Below are positions 10,041-21,436 of a stretch of 64,000 bases of DNA, one piece after another. How positions within the stretch are numbered: the stretch's first letter is position 1; the number at the start of each line of letters is the position of its first letter. The DNA comes from Acanthornis magna. Taxonomy: Eukaryota > Chordata > Aves > Passeriformes > Acanthizidae. The stretch covers positions 1,488,001 through 1,552,000 of the forward strand of contig JAWUZG010000052.1 in the NCBI GenBank assembly GCA_036785705.1, given 5' to 3'. The notes under the pieces are model-generated. The model was not told where the DNA came from, searched no databases, and saw only the letters and a program-made list of their open reading frames with translations. The translations under genes and the position numbers were made by a program.

Positions 10041-13000
10041 GTTGAATTATTTCAGATTCCATGTGAAAAGTGTAAAGTCCTTTTGGGGATTGTTTTAACA
10101 ATTCCCTTCCCTCTAGTTTATAAAGCAAACAACACAAGACCTCCACCATGCAGGCAGGAGGTGGAGGAGAGGTCCGAACATTGCTATGTGGGGGTAGAAG
10201 CACCTCCGCAAACCACCACACTGATACAGGCCAGAAGCACAGCTCAGAACAGCGTCATTTCATTGATTAAATTATGAAAAACACAGCAAATCGGGTTCTA
10301 AGAGTATATTTTACATAGAGTTGCGCCTGGCTGAGGAAGAACTTCTACTGACTGTAAGGAAATTGATGCAGGTACATGTAGGTTAAGTAGATCCAATTGC
10401 AAATGCATTACTGTAAGGAATTAATGGTTATCAGGGTCTTGTTCCAATCAGATTTCTAATCAAAACTGCGAAGTCAGAATCCCCAGACTGGTGAAAAAAC
10501 TATCAGGCAAATGTACAGGTCAGATATGTGCAGTACATCAATAAAAACAGAGGGAATATGAACACAGACATATAATACAGGACAATGCATTTAAACATGA
10601 GCTTTTCCCCTTGCTACATTTGATCTGAAAGTCACAATGATTAATCTCCCACATTTTTCCAAATACTGAAATGTTATCATGCAAAATCCATCAAAATAAA
10701 AGAACATTCAGCACAAGAAAACCAGAAAACTTAAAAAATCATGTTTCTAAAAACCCACAGTTTGAACATAGCATAACTCACAACATAGCTGTACAATATT
10801 TCTTACCAAACACAACATGAACACTTTAGAAAAGGACACAAACCCAAAACAATAAAGTAAGTTTAACATTTAAATCCCCTAAAGCTGGTTCTGATATATT
10901 TCCTTCTACCTTGGTCATCAGTTTTTTCTTACTGTAAGCCCTTTTATGTCACCTCCTTGGCATATGCCAGTCTTATAAATTGCTAATTATAATCAGAGCA
11001 GAAATTCAGGCATCAGAGGCAAACCCTGGGATCCAAGGAGAATACAGGACTATACCTGTGCTTAGAGACACTTGTCACCCGAAGGAGAAAAGCCAGCACT
11101 GGTTGAGAGCCTACACTCCCTCATGTGAACAGCAGCCTGTGCAGGATGCAGACCAAGAGCAGAAATTGTGAACCCTGTGTGTTTTGTTATAATCAGCAGT
11201 GGAGTTGTCTGGGTCTCCTCCTTTCTGACAGCCCTCCAGACAGAGAAGTTCCTCCTTTAGGAATGCAGCTTTTAAGGAATCTGCAGCCCACTCTACACTT
11301 CCTGCCCCTTTTTATGGTGCCAAGGCTGTAACCTTCCCATTGTGCTAACTACTGGTAGGAGCTGGAGAGAGACTTGAAGAAAAAGGAGCATGTGCAAGTG
11401 GATGAGCACTGCTTTCCTTGTCGCTGTCCCTGACACAAAAACTGAGATTCAGCTCTAATTCTGATCTGCTTTTGAAGAAGCAAAGACTACTCTGCGTCAT
11501 GCTCTTTGTAGCAATAGAGATTTGATGAGCCCTGACAAAGGCTCATCATGATGATGTAACAAAGTTTAAATCAAGACTATGATTTGCTATGCATTCATTA
11601 CAAAACAGGGTGACATGTATTTCTAACCCTCTGTAGTCAGAGGCTGAATTCTAGTGTGGTGATGACTGAAACGGAAAGGAAATGTTAAATCAATATCTTC
11701 CTATAGACCCATACAGTTTTTCAGTGTATTTTGTAAGGAGAAGACACATTTTTCCAGCCATTGAGGAAGACAAACGAGATTAAAAAATTATTTCAAGCCT
11801 TTGATTCATTTACACAAAGACCAGTGAAAAACACATAAAAAGGACGTTTATGGTGAGACTACCTGACAAAAAAAATGTGTGGTAAATTACAGTAGAACCC
11901 CAAAGCTCTCCCTGTGTTTTGTTCAGACAGCATGCTTGGCATAACCATACATGAATTCTGTAGTCTGGACATAAAGAGCAGGAGCATAATGAGCTGAATT
12001 TGGAATTGTAACCCTAAAAGCAAAATGTCAGTGCTTTTGTCAGTCCACATCAGAAAGTTTCTGCCATTTCCACATGATTGCAAGTTGTTGTTGCTTTTTT
12101 TTTTTTTTTTTTGTATGAGCTTTCCCCATCTCCCAATATTGCAGTTTTGGCAAGGATAAAAGAAAATAAAACCAAACCATACCTAAAACCTTTTTAATGG
12201 TAACTTTGGATTTAATCAACTACACCGTTGCAGAGCACACATGAGAAGATCCTGTGGGCTTTCATGGTCATTACATGCACTTCCAGCGGTGCATAAACTG
12301 ACCTTTAAAAGGGAAGATTCCCTAGGAATTGTGCATACTAACCATGTTACTGAGGGCTGCGCTGCTGTGAAGGGCACCAGCACATACCACCGTGCTCCCT
12401 GGAAAATTGCCTTTTGGGGATGTATGACAGGGTGGATGCAACAGGGGATTTTGCCAGCTGCTGGATGGAAGGTGTGCATTAGGCAGTTCTGCTGACAACA
12501 TCCAATTAAAATGCATGGGAAGTAAAGAGAAACCTTCCTTTTTAACAAGTCAACAAGCTGTAAGGCAGCGTGTATTAAGTTGTGGATCCTTTAAGAAAAT
12601 TGCCTGCTTTTTTTCCTGCTTGGACAGAAAACCAAGAATTAAATCTGACCTTTTCACAACAATTAAACCAAGAGGGAGACGAAAGCTACAAGTTTGCTTC
12701 CTTCTCAGACAAGTATCTCATTGAATTTACTGCAACTGCAGGTCCAAGTAAAACAAGCAGGATTTGGCCTGTAAACTTTCATTCCAGCTGCCAGAGCAAA
12801 ATTTCTAATTGATTAGGGCAAAATGAATTTGCAGCAATACTGGGTTGCCATGGAACCTGAGCAAGTAGGACAAGTTACTTTGCGGTATGTGCTGTTTCTC
12901 CTTCAAAAATACAAAACAGAAGGACCAGATAACACATTCATTATGCACACTCTTGCAATTTGGAAGCTAACTCAAAGAAAAACAAAATGGATTCCAAGAA

Positions 13001-13869
13001 TGGGCCCCTTGGCATCAATTTGTAACAATCTTATATATCTGCTTGCAGTGAACAGTCAAAATTATGTTCTTTGGACTTGAGGCAGGAATAATAGTCGTTG
13101 AATGTCTCTGTATGAGTGATGTGATACTTGCACATATTCAGAGGAAAACAGAACAGAACCTTCTATTTTATCTATGTGCCAGTATTTCAGATTAAAATTT
13201 AAAAAAAAAAAAATCGGGAAGATACGTTGTAGTCTCTGATAGATTTATGAAAGTACTTAGAAAATACAAACTTTGGAAATAGGTTAGTACAAAGAATCTG
13301 TTTCCCAGCTTAACCGAGGAACTCTGCAATATTCAGGCAACTGCTTTAAATTTAGGGAAGAGACAAGCAGAGCAGACCCTAAATAGTTAGGGGAAAGTAA
13401 GACAAACAATAAACACACCTTCATTTTATGCTGCACATTTGGCTGTAATATTTCAGAATTACTTTATCTCTCACAGGATTTGGCATTCAGAGATCAAGAG
13501 CTGATTTAAAACGGGTGTATTCATGCTAGTGTGAATAGAAGGGCTGCCAGAAATAGAGAACATTCAGAGATACTTCTAAAGAAGGTCAGTAAATTGTTTC
13601 ATGGACTATATTCAATGGATTATACTCATATGTTTATAATTTGTCCTAAAAGAGGTGAAAAACACTGGATATGTACAAAGGCTGACTTCTCACAGAGCTG
13701 AAATGACAAGGCAACAGGATTTAATAGTGTTCAATATACCCAGAATGGTATTATCTCTGATCAATAAATAAGTAGTATCAGCTTTTTTCACCTAGTAACT
13801 TCTTCTATCAAGCTTCATCCAAGAACCTTTAAGGGCTTTACAAGCACTGGGTGTGTAAACTTTGAAATA
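10041..13869. other. non-coding, no gene recognised
   Basis: AT-rich DNA without recognisable coding content. It contains an 18-T homopolymer at 12095-12112, an A-run at about 13200 and a short perfect hairpin at 11523-11548. If the island promoter is bidirectional, this would be the first intron or upstream region on the plus side. A weak plus-strand donor-like site (GTATT|GTGAGT) occurs at about 10036. Confidence 0.55.
11523..11548. repeat. perfect 9-bp inverted repeat (hairpin)
   Basis: Arms TGATGAGCC and GGCTCATCA are perfectly complementary and separated by an 8-base loop (CCTGACAAA region). Short imperfect ATG-rich repeats follow. Function unknown. Confidence 0.7.
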
Positions 13870-13903
13870 CTGTTATCAGATCTGTTGGGATCTGTTATCA
13901 GAT
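13870..13903. repeat. 22-bp direct duplication
   Basis: CTGTTATCAGAT occurs at 13870 and again at 13892, with related sequence between (CTGTTGGGAT). It abuts the 5' end of the next CR1 copy and may be partly a duplication at the insertion boundary, or simple slippage. Confidence 0.6.
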
Positions 13904-13904
13904 T

Positions 13905-14337
13905 GGCTGATACAATGGTCAGAGGGCTGGAACACTTATGCTGGGAAGACAGGCTGAGAGAGCTGGAGTTGTTAAGCAAGGTGAAAAGAAGACTCTGGGG
14001 AGATCTTCTAGCAGCCTTCCAGTACTTAGAGGAAACTGGTAAAAAAGAGGGAGAGTGACTTTTTACACAGGCAGATAGTGACAGGACAAGAGGGAAAAGT
14101 CTTAAACTAAAAGAGGAGAGATTTAGATTAGATACCAGGAAGAAATTTTTCACTGTGAGGGTGGTGAGGCACTGGCGCATGTTGCCCAGAGAAGCGGTGG
14201 GTGCTCCATTCCTGGAAGTGTTCGAGGCCAGGCTGGACAGAGTGCTGAGCCACTTGTTCTAGTGGAAGGTGTCCCTGCCCAGGGCAGGGGGTGTGGAATT
14301 AGATGATCTCTAAGGTCTTTTATAGCCCAAACTATTC
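13905..14337 (+). mobile_element. CR1 LINE fragment, sense
   Basis: A 5'-truncated CR1 copy. It runs from the end of ORF2 (GCTGAGAGAGCTGGAGTTG, GGAAGAAATTTTTCACTGTG) through CACTGGCGCATGTTGCCCAG to a 3' end at TGGAATTAGATGATCTCTAAGG. ORF2 is interrupted, so the copy is inactive. GTTGCCCAGAGAAGC and GAAGTGTTCGAGGCCAGGC are diagnostic. Confidence 0.92.
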
Positions 14338-15520
14338 TGGGGAGTTGACTTACACTTCTGACACATAAGGAAACTGAGGCACAGAGATGTGTAATAATTT
14401 GATTCAAAATTCTGTCATTTCCTCTACCTGCACATTGTATCTCTAGCCACTGAAACAGTCTAAAAGGCTGTTTGTCACATTCAAAATATTTTAAATTAAC
14501 AGAATTCCCACCATAAAGGAGCAACAGGCATGGGCAGAAGTACTGTGATTGCAATTACTTCAGTACAACAACTGCAGTAGCTCTCACACAAGAATATGTG
14601 CATTAAGTCATATCACTGACAATGCCTTTGTACCACCTTAAAATAGGAAAGTTTCTAACCAAGGTGAGAACTGGTGCACCAATGATGTTAAGCACCATTG
14701 CAAACAAAAGACATCACAGTACAGCTCTGGCCTTTAAAGCGTGGTTTTGCTTTGTGGGTTCACAGGAAGACTGTGTAAATGATAGCGGAGTGTATTCTGT
14801 AGTGTGCTGGCTGGGTTTATTATCCTGTCAAAGGAAAGAGAGTGTAAACAGATGAACTTCTTTTTATGTCTTTCCCTCACTTTACACAGGAGTTTTGAGT
14901 GATTTGTACTGACATTGACATGAAATTTTATTGATCAACATTAATTTGTAGCTAGTCTTGTGCTGGAGAAAACCATGATCTGCCTAAACAACCCTTAGGT
15001 ACCTCTGTCTAATAAAGGAAATAAATTACTAATTAAGTCTAAAACTCAGGCAATTTCATCTCATAGTATGTCCAATTGATTAAAACACCACAAGCATGAA
15101 GCAGTCCTGCAGGGCTGAGATCCTGTGTGAGAGCCATCCTTGCAAAGTGGCAAACAGGGTGGGCACCAGGACATCCCTGGATTGCTGACACATGGGACAA
15201 AGTGGAAAGGACACCGCACTGCCTGCTGTGCAGTGATTTGCTCCACTAGTATTTCAGGGCATCCGAGATCCTGCTGGATTGATGGCGGGAATGGGAGAAC
15301 ATCTGCCATTTTGCTTTTCAAGGTGAAGGGGAATGTATATGAAAATGAACCCTGATTATCACATGCTGGAAGACTGGTTTAGCATCCAGGAGCCTTGCTC
15401 CTTCAGAGATGGAGAAAGAAGGAATTTTCCTAAGGGGCAGGCAGCATTCATGCTTTTCTTGTGGCAGCATATCAAGCCTTTCCAGTGGACAGCATAGTAC
15501 ACCTCTGGAAAAAGAGCAAG
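14338..15520. other. non-coding, no gene recognised
   Basis: No repeat or domain is recognised. Open frames on both strands between 14622 and 15656 are short and overlapping, and the rightmost ones run into the LTR that begins at 15526. Confidence 0.55.
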
Positions 15521-15525
15521 CTGAA

Positions 15526-16479
15526 TGTTGGAGGTTGGGGGGGGGAAGTGGAATTTTTCCCATTCTGTTGCTAGGCAAGTAACGATCGGTACTTAGAGGA
15601 CATTTTACTCTCACAAAGGAGACAAAGACTTTTTGGCTGGGCGGGCACGGGAACAAGAGATGGCAAGACTTGATAACAGGACACTGACTCGCTCACAAGT
15701 CTCGGAGGAGACAGCAGTGGAAGAAACGGCTCTCCGTTTTTTTTTGGCTGCGACTGCAGGAAAAGAAAAGCCTGGCTTTGCACTAGTTTTCTCTACCTGG
15801 TGGGTGAGTTCTCGGGGCACGGGACTCCAATCATCTCTTCCCCTCCGGGAGGGTGCATCTCCCAGCTGCACTGCAGCGGAATGGGACCCCCGCCTGCCAC
15901 CACCCCGCGCCCTGCCTGCCACCACCCCGTGCCCTGCCTGCCCCAACTGCGGAGTTTCCTGCCGCCTCCTCTGCTGGCTGGCCCGGGTGGGCTGACCCGG
16001 CCGCTCCATCTCCCGGCTCTGGGCTCTCTGCTGCGCCCCCCGTCCATCTGCGCTCCACCCTGCTCCAGCCCGTCTGCCATTACGCGCGACACAGATCCAA
16101 CCTCGCGCCACAGCGCCATCTGCAGCTTCCCGGGAGTCATCGCACCTGCCCTGCTGGTCTGGGAGCCCAACAGCGCCCCTGCTGGCCGTGACCGTGACTG
16201 CACCAACCGGGAAAGTGCCTGACAGTCCAGGGACATTTGCCACCGAGTTTTTTGGTTTTGTTTACTGTTTTTTTACCTTGTTTACTGTTTTTTTTGTTAC
16301 TGATTGTTTACCTCATTATAGATACTAGTAAAAAAAACTCTTATTCCTTTTCCCATACCTTTGCCTGAGAGCCCTTGATTCTAAAGTTATAATAATTCGG
16401 AGGGAAGGGGATTCACATTCTCTGTTCTAAGGAAGGTTCCCACCTTCCTAAGCAGACACCTGTCTATCAAACGAAGACA
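15526..16479 (+). mobile_element. solo LTR, probable ERVL-type endogenous retrovirus
   Basis: The element starts TGTTGGAGG and ends ACGAAGACA, with the canonical TG...CA termini, and is 954 bp long. It is flanked by CTGAA on both sides. The 3' part (TTGCCTGAGAGCCCTTGATT, TAATAATTCGGAGGGA, CAGACACCTGTCT) resembles an LTR I recall from songbird genomes. That supports plus orientation but is memory, not a search. The GC-rich middle includes a 22-bp tandem repeat and several long open frames on both strands (for example 15611-16243 minus), which are compositional artefacts. No gag, pol or env sequence lies on either side, so this is a solo LTR left by recombination. Confidence 0.85.
15892..15944. 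repeat. 22-bp tandem repeat inside LTR
   Basis: Unit GCCTGCCACCACCCCG followed by CGCCCT is repeated twice with one C/T difference, and a third partial copy follows. It lies in the U3-like GC-rich part of the LTR, where short tandem repeats often act as enhancer units. Confidence 0.85.
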
Positions 16480-16484
16480 CTGAA

Positions 16485-17200
16485 CTAGCTGTCTGGCAAA
16501 ATGTGTCAGTGAATCATAGGAGTAAGGAATTGTTGCACAGATTTATTGCTGCTCTTTAACAGTAGGTGGTCACAACATTCTTAGTTCAACAGGCAATATA
16601 TATCTTGTGTTTAGAATTGATTAAAAAAGCAGTCTTGGGAAACTAGTCTTAGTTATTTATATTTCCTGAATTTCCACCTGCACTTATGTTTATTTTACTT
16701 AATTTAATTTTGTGTATTTGATTTATAGCTTTAAAGCCAGAGGGGAAAATGAATGAAACAAAGGGGACAAATGAATATCATCTTAACAAGAAAAACCTGG
16801 GCAGCTGCCATGTCACTAAAATTAAGAAATGAGTAGTTGTGCCTAAAAAATGAGAAATAATCACATGCCCTGTATGAAGACTGGCATATTGGGGGAAAAA
16901 GGGCCATGTGAGGTTAAGAAGGAATGAATAAATTCGCCTGGGCTGGAGTATGAAGAACATATGTTACATGGACTTCACCTGCCTTGTGGGTGATTTGTGC
17001 TACTCTTCCAAATTCTGTTTTTTCCCTCTGCTATGCTGTAAATATAGGCAACCATTTTCTTTAGCCATTTACCAGGATAGTGCATTTTCTATTGAGGAAG
17101 TCCAAAAGTCACTGTCAGCAGAGTCTTGGAAACATTCTTGTTTGTACAGAGCAGACCTTGGGTAGACCCTCCTCTGGGTAGAAAACCTCCAGATTGGCAG
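16485..17200. other. non-coding, no gene recognised
   Basis: AT-rich flank of the LTR with short frames only. No repeat family recognised. Confidence 0.5.
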
Positions 17201-17221
17201 CAGCTCTGTGAGGAATGAAAT

Positions 17222-17247
17222 GCTGGGATATATAAAAGCATCCCAGC
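17222..17247 (+). promoter_or_regulatory. TATA box within a perfect hairpin
   Basis: TATATAAAAG (17229-17238) matches the vertebrate TATA-box consensus. It sits in the loop of a perfect inverted repeat, GCTGGGAT (17222-17229) and ATCCCAGC (17240-17247). About 38 bases downstream of the box is an ATG at 17285 opening a plus-strand frame that begins MERAFGSYAIIPQMKQK; a longer version of the frame starts at 17258. I do not recognise the protein. A real TATA promoter would initiate at about 17260. The sequence match is good, but single TATA matches are common by chance in AT-rich DNA. Confidence 0.3.
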
Positions 17248-17257
17248 TGAATGCCTG

Positions 17258-17656
17258 TTGCCTGCCTCTGCCCCAGCACAGATCATGGAGCGAGCGTTTG
17301 GGTCTTATGCAATTATTCCCCAAATGAAGCAGAAGGTAAAAAGGGACAAGAAACAATGCAGACCTCAGACCTCCTTTCCCCCAGCTCCTGAGGTTACTAA
17401 CCTCACCCAAACCAGCAGAAAACAATTATCCATTGAGCAAGATGGAGAGGAGCAGGGAGAAAATTGTTCCCTTCCGAAGTGCAGTTCCTCCAGGGCTTGG
17501 GGTGCTCTGGAGCAGCACAGCCGCACTTATAATTTTTTGCCAACAGAAGAAAATAATACGGCAGATTTTCAGAAAATTACATGGGCAATTGCCCGAACCG
17601 GATACTCAACTTGCTCATTTGTAGGCACAACAGTAGAAACGGATTGTGTAAGTTAG
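17258..17656 (+). CDS. unrecognised open frame downstream of TATA box
   Basis: The longest frame in this neighbourhood has 132 codons. It is rich in Lys, Gln, Ser and Thr, with no signal peptide, membrane segment or known motif. It ends in a natural stop. A second start at 17285 follows the TATA-to-ATG spacing better. Nothing outside the TATA box supports coding, and chance is the likelier explanation. Confidence 0.1.
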   Translation: MPASAPAQIMERAFGSYAIIPQMKQKVKRDKKQCRPQTSFPPAPEVTNLTQTSRKQLSIEQDGEEQGENCSLPKCSSSRAWGALEQHSRTYNFLPTEENNTADFQKITWAIARTGYSTCSFVGTTVETDCVS

Positions 17657-20600
17657 CTACACGATTTCCTACAACATCCGTCTCCAAGGCTCAAATCGTG
17701 CTGCTATTTAAAAGCACAAACAGGTAATGTAATTTCCAAATATGTGGGAGATTTCTTGTATCTTTTTCAAAATCAAAGAAGTAAGGATCAGGAAAGAATG
17801 ACTTTCTTCTGATAGAGACAGTATAAACATTCCTAATCACCAGAGAATATTTATATCATGCCTTGTGAAATATTTATGCAAGTAATTCACATCATCTAAA
17901 GTTTTAAGGAAAATGCAAGCCCCTAATTATGGATCAGCATTACAAAAGCTTCTGCAGCTTTATTCAAACCCCCTTGTAAAAGAATAATGTAATCAGTAGG
18001 CAGTCTGATGAGCTGCCCGTGAAGGGGCCTCTCTCAGTCTGACACTAATGTTCTATCTGATCCCAACACCCAATATAAAGTATGACGTTCTCTGCAAATG
18101 ATTACATGCAAATCTCCGAAAAGGTCAATTTTCCTGTATTTGATCACCAAACTGTAGGCTTTATAGAAATCGCTTTCTCTAAGCTTAGTGCTTACAAAAT
18201 GGTTTACACTAGCCTCGCAGAACTTTTCCTGATAGGCTTGGTCAAGGCAAAGAACTTTTTCATGCTCCTGTTACCCCAGCAGGAAAGAGTTATTATATAT
18301 GGGCCACTGCAAGGCTTTTTCACCTGCCCCAGCAAATAAAATTTACACAAATGTCTTGCAGGGTAGTTGGCAGTAATTTTCTAAAATTAACTTTTAAGTA
18401 ATGCCAGAGGAGACAAAATTATGGAGTGCTAGAAACCAACCAAAATCACATGATGTTAGAACCCACCTACCAGGCAGCAAAACTAATTCATCCTACAGCT
18501 AAAGCACAAAAAAATCCACAGGTTCAGCTCATGATCAGTGATACACTTTGCAACTGTCCTCGACATTGGGGATGGGTTCTAACACACATATGTAAAGAGG
18601 TAAACTATGCTGTTAAGGAAGAAAATGTGTATTTCCACCTGTTAACTAGACAATCACAAATAAGCATCTCTTGAAAAGAAGGAAGGTTGCAGTTGTTGAG
18701 AGAAAGCCAGAACTTGCTTGGGGAAACAGAAGGATAAAGTGATATTGTGCAGCATAGTCACTACAGTGTCTCCCTGCAGTCAGGGGAAATACAGCCTTTA
18801 TCTTCCAAAGGCCACTTTTTCTGTCTCCAGTTTGAGCTGGAATGTCTCATGTCTCTTCATTGACTATACAGGGAGCCTTGAGTGATCCTTATCCGTGCAT
18901 AAGTGAAAGTGTCATGAACCCTGGGCTTAAGGTCTAGAACCTGCTTGAAGGTAAGGCAATCTTACTAAGATGCTTTTGGCAGTGACAGTTTGGGTTGCTC
19001 CATTAACACTTAATCCAAAATTGTCCCATCATATTTGCAGACTTGACACTTCCTTCCTGAGCTCATAGGCAAAGGCGCTGTACAGTAACAATGGAACTGG
19101 AGAATGAACACACACAGGCAGCTGAAGATAAAAGTTTCAGTGAAGGAGAACTCTGATGCAAGGGTATTTTATGCTTCTCTTGGGGAAAAAAATAGTCTGC
19201 CTGAGTAAGTACAGTCCAAAGAAAACATATAGCTGCAGGTCTCAGGAGTCTGGCAAAGGGGTAATAAAGGTATATTGCAGTGAGACCCTACCTGTATATG
19301 CATGAGTGTTCTGGGCAGGAAATTTGGGGTGACAAGAATGTCACCTGAATAAAGAGATGTTATCTGTTTCGATTATTGCTAAGATTACTTTTGACTTTGG
19401 ATTTCTGCCCTGCATAAAACCAATTAACTTGCTCAGCCTCTTACATTTACTGGGGCAGTTTCCTCCCAGTCTCAGTCTTTATCCCCATGGGGGCTGGATG
19501 CTTTCATCTTTAAAATTGTATGGGAGTTGTTTTCCAGTCACTGTTATTTCTTATATTCCAGCCAAACTCCCTTATTTTTGGGAGCACTTTTTTTTAGTGC
19601 ATGATTTCAATGAAAGCAAACAGCCTCCCTGCAACATCTAAGAGTCATGGTTCAGAAGATCATTTTCTTTCTTCAGCTGAGAAAGAGATCAAGGCAATTT
19701 GTGCTAAAAGACTCTTCTTAGATCAACTTTTAAAGGGATCTGATAAAGAAGAAAGGTTATTTTCCTTCACGCTGTCTCTGAGCTAGCCGCAGGGCTCTGG
19801 ACTTGAAGACAGCAGAAAGTGTGAAGCTCCTGCAGAAGGGGAAGCAGGATGACTGCACCAGAACGATGCTGAGACTTGGTCTGTGTGCTGCAGACACCAG
19901 CAGCAGAGCACAGTGCTGTGCTCAAGGGGCTGCACCTCTGCTGACACTTCTGCTCAGTGCTGTTCTGCCACGTGCAGCCTGCAGCACCTCTACCTCTGTA
20001 TCTCTGCACCCAGGGTGATAGGGGGTGTAATTCCTTTCCTTCTCCATTCTGTAACCAGGGGAAGAACTCTTCAGATGTTTCTGATCTGATCCTTACGTGT
20101 CAGACTCTCACTTGGCATCCACCTCATGCTCCCCCAGGAATTTGAATCTTGCACACACCCTGTGCCTGGCACAGCTCATTAAAAACCAGACCTATCCTGC
20201 ATCTTCCAGTAATTTCAATCAGTTTTCTATTTATTCTGTAGGCTTTTCAAGACATGGACTCCTCCTCCTTGTGTGCATGTGAAGCACGCAAAGCTGCAGG
20301 ACTTTGATCTGCAGACTTAGCCATTAGGTGTTATTGCAATGCAAGCTGTAAGAGTAGGGAAGTTGTTTGTGCTCAAGTAGCTGTAATTACTGTGGAGGAG
20401 AGCAGTTCACAATGTTCTGTAGGCAAGGAGAGGCTCAGAGTGTCCCTTCCCTACAATCTGCAGGCAGGACTAGTGCTGCGTTTCTAGGGAGGTCCAAGGA
20501 GATCACACACTTACTGAGAAAGCTGCTAGGACAACGTGCACCCCTCACTGCTCTATTCCAAAACCTTGCCTTATAAACTTGCACTTCAGCTTTATTTTCC

Positions 20601-21404
20601 CAGAAAACTTTCTGAACTTTTGCTGAGGCAAATGTATCTGTATCTGAAGCTATGCATCTGTAGAGGATGCTCTTCTTTCTTGGGAAAGATTGCCATTTAA
20701 TGGTATTGCCCAAGAAGGTAATGCAGGAATATGATAATGTTGAGTCAGGAAAAAATGGTGTTTGACCAAAAGTTGTGATTTGCTTTGCATTTGTTTGAGT
20801 CTTTTAGAACAACATTAGAAAGTAAACTAACAGCTACCCACAAGAAGAAATGGATCAAGAAATTTTTTCAGGTTATTGAATGACATTTCAAGTCCCAAAA
20901 TATGGGACTAATCCTTTTTCCTCCAAAATAATTGATGTCTTTCAGCAGACAACAAAACAACTTGCAATGCAATAGCAAAACTTCTGAAAGTTTGAGACAC
21001 TATTGATGCCACTGTTATTTTTTTTCCTCCAAAGCATTGATTAATATCTTTAAATCTTCAGTGTAAATACCTTAATCATTGCTTTACTGACTTTTGCCCT
21101 ATAAGAAACTTTACTTTGACTTTTGTTCGGTTCCCTGCTCAGTGAAAAAGATGACATTTTTCAAGTGACTATAAAAAGATTGGACCCAAATGACAGATTT
21201 TCTGGATAGAGGGTAGGTAATGATAATTCAAAACACATTGCAGCACATCAGAATTATTCAAAAATTCCAGTAGGACAAAGAAGGGTGGGCTAGAAGCAGT
21301 AAAGCTAAATACAAAGAAAAGTATACCTAGTCTTACTCACTGAATGTGTCTCATTCACTAAGTCTATCTCTCATTTCTCCCAGCCTCTGACTGTTTTTCA
21401 TAGT

Positions 21405-21436
21405 GATAGTTAAAGGAATTGATAGTTAAAGGAGCT
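21405..21436. repeat. 16-bp tandem duplication
   Basis: GATAGTTAAAGGAATT is followed directly by GATAGTTAAAGGAGCT, two copies differing at three end positions. Confidence 0.75.

Larger units (their letters stand above)
15521..16484. repeat. 5-bp target-site duplication flanking LTR
   Basis: CTGAA occurs at 15521-15525 immediately before the LTR start TGTTGG and again at 16480-16484 immediately after the LTR end GAAGACA. A perfect 5-bp duplication is the usual footprint of ERVL-type integration and shows that the unit between moved as one piece. Confidence 0.8.

Noticed and set aside
14150..14554. 134-codon minus-strand frame
   Set aside because: Its left half is the antisense of a CR1 copy and the remainder shows no domain.
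15611..16243. 210-codon minus-strand frame and several overlapping frames on both strands
   Set aside because: They lie entirely within the GC-rich LTR, whose ends and target duplication are clear. Stop codons are rare there because of composition.
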